Source: Lunatibacter sp038209145 (GTDB lineage Bacteria; Bacteroidota; Bacteroidia; Cytophagales; Cyclobacteriaceae). Taken from it: DNA of 7,398 nucleotides. The notes below the pieces were generated by a model. The model searched no databases. It saw only the letters and a list, made by a program, of their open reading frames with translations, and was not told the origin of the DNA. The stretch spans positions 1 to 7,398 of the forward strand of contig JBBQXZ010000239.1 in assembly GCA_038209145.1 (NCBI GenBank), given 5' to 3'. Shown in pieces: positions 5,677-7,398 of the stretch. Within the stretch, counting starts at the first letter, position 1. Every line of letters begins with the position of its first letter. Made by a program: the position numbers and the translations under genes.

Positions 5677-7398
5677 ATGAAAAATGCCGTTCTGTTCTTC
5701 CTAGTTCTAATCACTTTTCCGATTGTCCTTCCCGCACAAGAAGACCTTAAGGTTATTCAACCCCAATGGGTAAATTTCACCGACGGCCAAAATGCACTGT
5801 ATAAACACCTGACCCGACAAGCATTTGGCTTATTGGACAAAAGGGAGCAGGAGATAGCCGCAATAGCTTCCTTGGATGGCTGGAAAGATCGGCAGGCATG
5901 GACAAAGGAAGCGCTTATGAAAGTGGTCGGGCCTTTTCCTGATAAAACTCCGCTCCATCCAACTGTTACCCGCACCGTCAAAAAAGAAGGATACCGCTTG
6001 GAGCATGTAGTCTTCGAATCCCAGCCCCGTTTTTTTGTTACGGCGACGCTATTTATTCCGGAAGGGATTCGCGGACCAGGCCCAGCCGTCATCTATTGCA
6101 GCGGTCATTCACTGGAAGGATACCGGGTGGCAACCTACCAGCATGTCATTCTCAATTTGGTGAAAAAGGGATTTGTTGTGCTGGCGTTTGACCCGGTAGG
6201 GCAGGGTGAGCGCCTGGAATATTTCAATCCCGAAACCAACCAACCCACCATCGGCGGTCCCACCAAACAGCATTCCTATCCGGGCGCCCAAGCGTTTATA
6301 GCAGGCAGTTCCCAAGCACGATACATGATCTGGGACGGTATTCGGGCAGTGGATTATTTGTTGACCCGGGCTGAGGTTGATCCCGACCGCATAGGCATCA
6401 CCGGTAGATCCGGAGGTGGTACCCAATCCTCCTACATTGCGGCTATCGATGATCGCATCTATGCCGCTGCTCCCGAAAACTATATTACGACCTTCAAAAG
6501 GCTTTGGCTGACGCATGGGCCCCAGGATGCGGAGCAGAATTTTTATCGGGGAATATCCGCCGGGTTGGACCAACCCGATCTTCTACTGGTCCGGGCACCC
6601 AAGCCCGGTATGATGATCACCACCACCCGCGATATCTTTAATATTGAAGGGGCCAGGGAGGCAGCAGCACAAATTCGGCGTGTCTATGACAGCTATGGAT
6701 CACCGGATAACTTTGAACTGGCGGAAGACGATGCAGGCCATGCCTCCACCCCAAAAAACCGGGAGGCGATGTATGCCTTTTTTCAAAAACACCTGAATCT
6801 ACCCGGCTCGTCCAAAGACGAAATCGTTGATTCCCTGTCCATAGAAGAGCTTCAAGTGACGTCAACCGGTCAGGTGCTGACTTCTTATCCGGGAAAGCGG
6901 GTGTTTGACCTGAATCAGGATTACCTCAACTTTATCACTACTAGCCCTGCCAAGCAGGTGGAAGCGGCGAAAGCCTTATCGGGTTATTTGGCTCCAAAAG
7001 GTGCAGTGGAATCCATGATGACTGGCAGGTATCAACGCAACGGATATGTGGTGGAGAAATACCTGATCAAGGGAGAGGGGGATTACTGGATTCCCTACCT
7101 GTTGATGAAGCCCGACGCCCCTACGGAGAAGGCGCTTATTTATTTGGACCCGGAAGGCAAGGGTACCGATGCCGGGATTGGCGGGGATATGGAATCCCTG
7201 GTTCGTTCTGGCACCATGGTTTTGGCTCCTGACTTGTTGAATACAGGTGAGATGGGCAGTGGCGGGTTTAAGGGGGATTCCAATTTTGAAGGACATTCGT
7301 ATAACATTTGGTTTGGAAGCATACTTATCGGCCGCAGTATTGTAGGCATACAGGCTGGCGATACCAACCGCCTTGTTGGCTATCTGCAGGAAAAGCAG
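5677..7398 (+). CDS. Secreted large alpha/beta hydrolase, apparently two hydrolase domains in tandem (3' end outside window)
   Basis: The frame is open from the ATG at 5677 to the window edge, 574 codons without a stop, so the gene is cut at its 3' end. Residues 1-20 form a Sec signal peptide with a likely cleavage after LPA. The first domain (about 50-375) is a full alpha/beta hydrolase: SGHS (142-145) at the oxyanion hole, FDPVGQGER (171-179), GRSGGG with nucleophile Ser245, RAPKP (306-310), Asp319 as likely acid, and His355 in DDAGH. From about 480 a new hydrolase-like start appears: ALIYLDPEGKG (486-496), VLAPDLLNTGE (515-525) and GRSIVGIQAGD (552-562). This resembles the strands and helix that precede a nucleophile elbow, which would lie beyond the edge. 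The N-terminal region shares FPxKTPLxP and GYxxxxVxFES with the hydrolase at 1991. Annotators would likely call it acetylxylan esterase; the substrate is unknown. It follows a strong terminator by 40 bases, so it probably has its own promoter, although none is convincing. Confidence 0.85.
   Translation, partial: MKNAVLFFLVLITFPIVLPAQEDLKVIQPQWVNFTDGQNALYKHLTRQAFGLLDKREQEIAAIASLDGWKDRQAWTKEALMKVVGPFPDKTPLHPTVTRTVKKEGYRLEHVVFESQPRFFVTATLFIPEGIRGPGPAVIYCSGHSLEGYRVATYQHVILNLVKKGFVVLAFDPVGQGERLEYFNPETNQPTIGGPTKQHSYPGAQAFIAGSSQARYMIWDGIRAVDYLLTRAEVDPDRIGITGRSGGGTQSSYIAAIDDRIYAAAPENYITTFKRLWLTHGPQDAEQNFYRGISAGLDQPDLLLVRAPKPGMMITTTRDIFNIEGAREAAAQIRRVYDSYGSPDNFELAEDDAGHASTPKNREAMYAFFQKHLNLPGSSKDEIVDSLSIEELQVTSTGQVLTSYPGKRVFDLNQDYLNFITTSPAKQVEAAKALSGYLAPKGAVESMMTGRYQRNGYVVEKYLIKGEGDYWIPYLLMKPDAPTEKALIYLDPEGKGTDAGIGGDMESLVRSGTMVLAPDLLNTGEMGSGGFKGDSNFEGHSYNIWFGSILIGRSIVGIQAGDTNRLVGYLQEKQ

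Noticed and set aside
6109..6573. Minus-strand frame of 154 codons near the right end
   Set aside because: It is antisense to the catalytic domain of the large hydrolase, whose + frame stays open for 574 codons with a signal peptide and intact triad.

Overview
The window looks like chromosomal DNA of a member of the Bacteroidota, most likely an environmental or marine Cytophagia/Flavobacteriia-type carbohydrate degrader. The reasons are that the proteins resemble secreted sugar-enzyme families abundant in that phylum, the start codons lack Shine-Dalgarno sequences and sit in AT-rich leaders, and a TAnnTTTG -7 element lies upstream of the second gene. The assignment rests on family recognition and not on a search.

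All six genes lie on the + strand. Positions 2-547 hold the 3' end of an oxidoreductase gene with a Bacteroidota-type C-terminal domain. A 138-bp gap (548-685) follows, with a candidate terminator (551-602), a small dyad (604-620) and a candidate promoter (636-643). Then come four closely spaced genes that look like one operon: a Tat-type alpha/beta hydrolase (686-1948), a Sec-type alpha/beta hydrolase (1991-3190), a Tat-type TIM-barrel sugar isomerase/epimerase-like protein (3255-4139) and a Tat-type Gfo/Idh/MocA oxidoreductase (4197-5570). A strong intrinsic terminator (5590-5636) closes this block. Forty bases later a sixth gene starts (5677) and runs off the right edge. It encodes a secreted protein with one complete alpha/beta-hydrolase domain and the beginning of what looks like a second one.

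Every protein with a visible N-terminus carries an export signal: three twin-arginine and two Sec. The set therefore appears to act in the periplasm or at the envelope. The inferred theme is stepwise modification of a decorated sugar or glycoside: ester removal or another hydrolysis by three divergent GxSGGG hydrolases, and oxidation and isomerisation of the sugar by NAD(P)-dependent Gfo/Idh/MocA enzymes and a xylose-isomerase-like TIM barrel. No glycoside hydrolase, SusC/SusD pair, transporter or regulator is in the window, so the substrate cannot be named. There are no RNA genes, mobile elements, CRISPR arrays or broken genes that I can support, and no gene-free stretch exceeds 300 bases.
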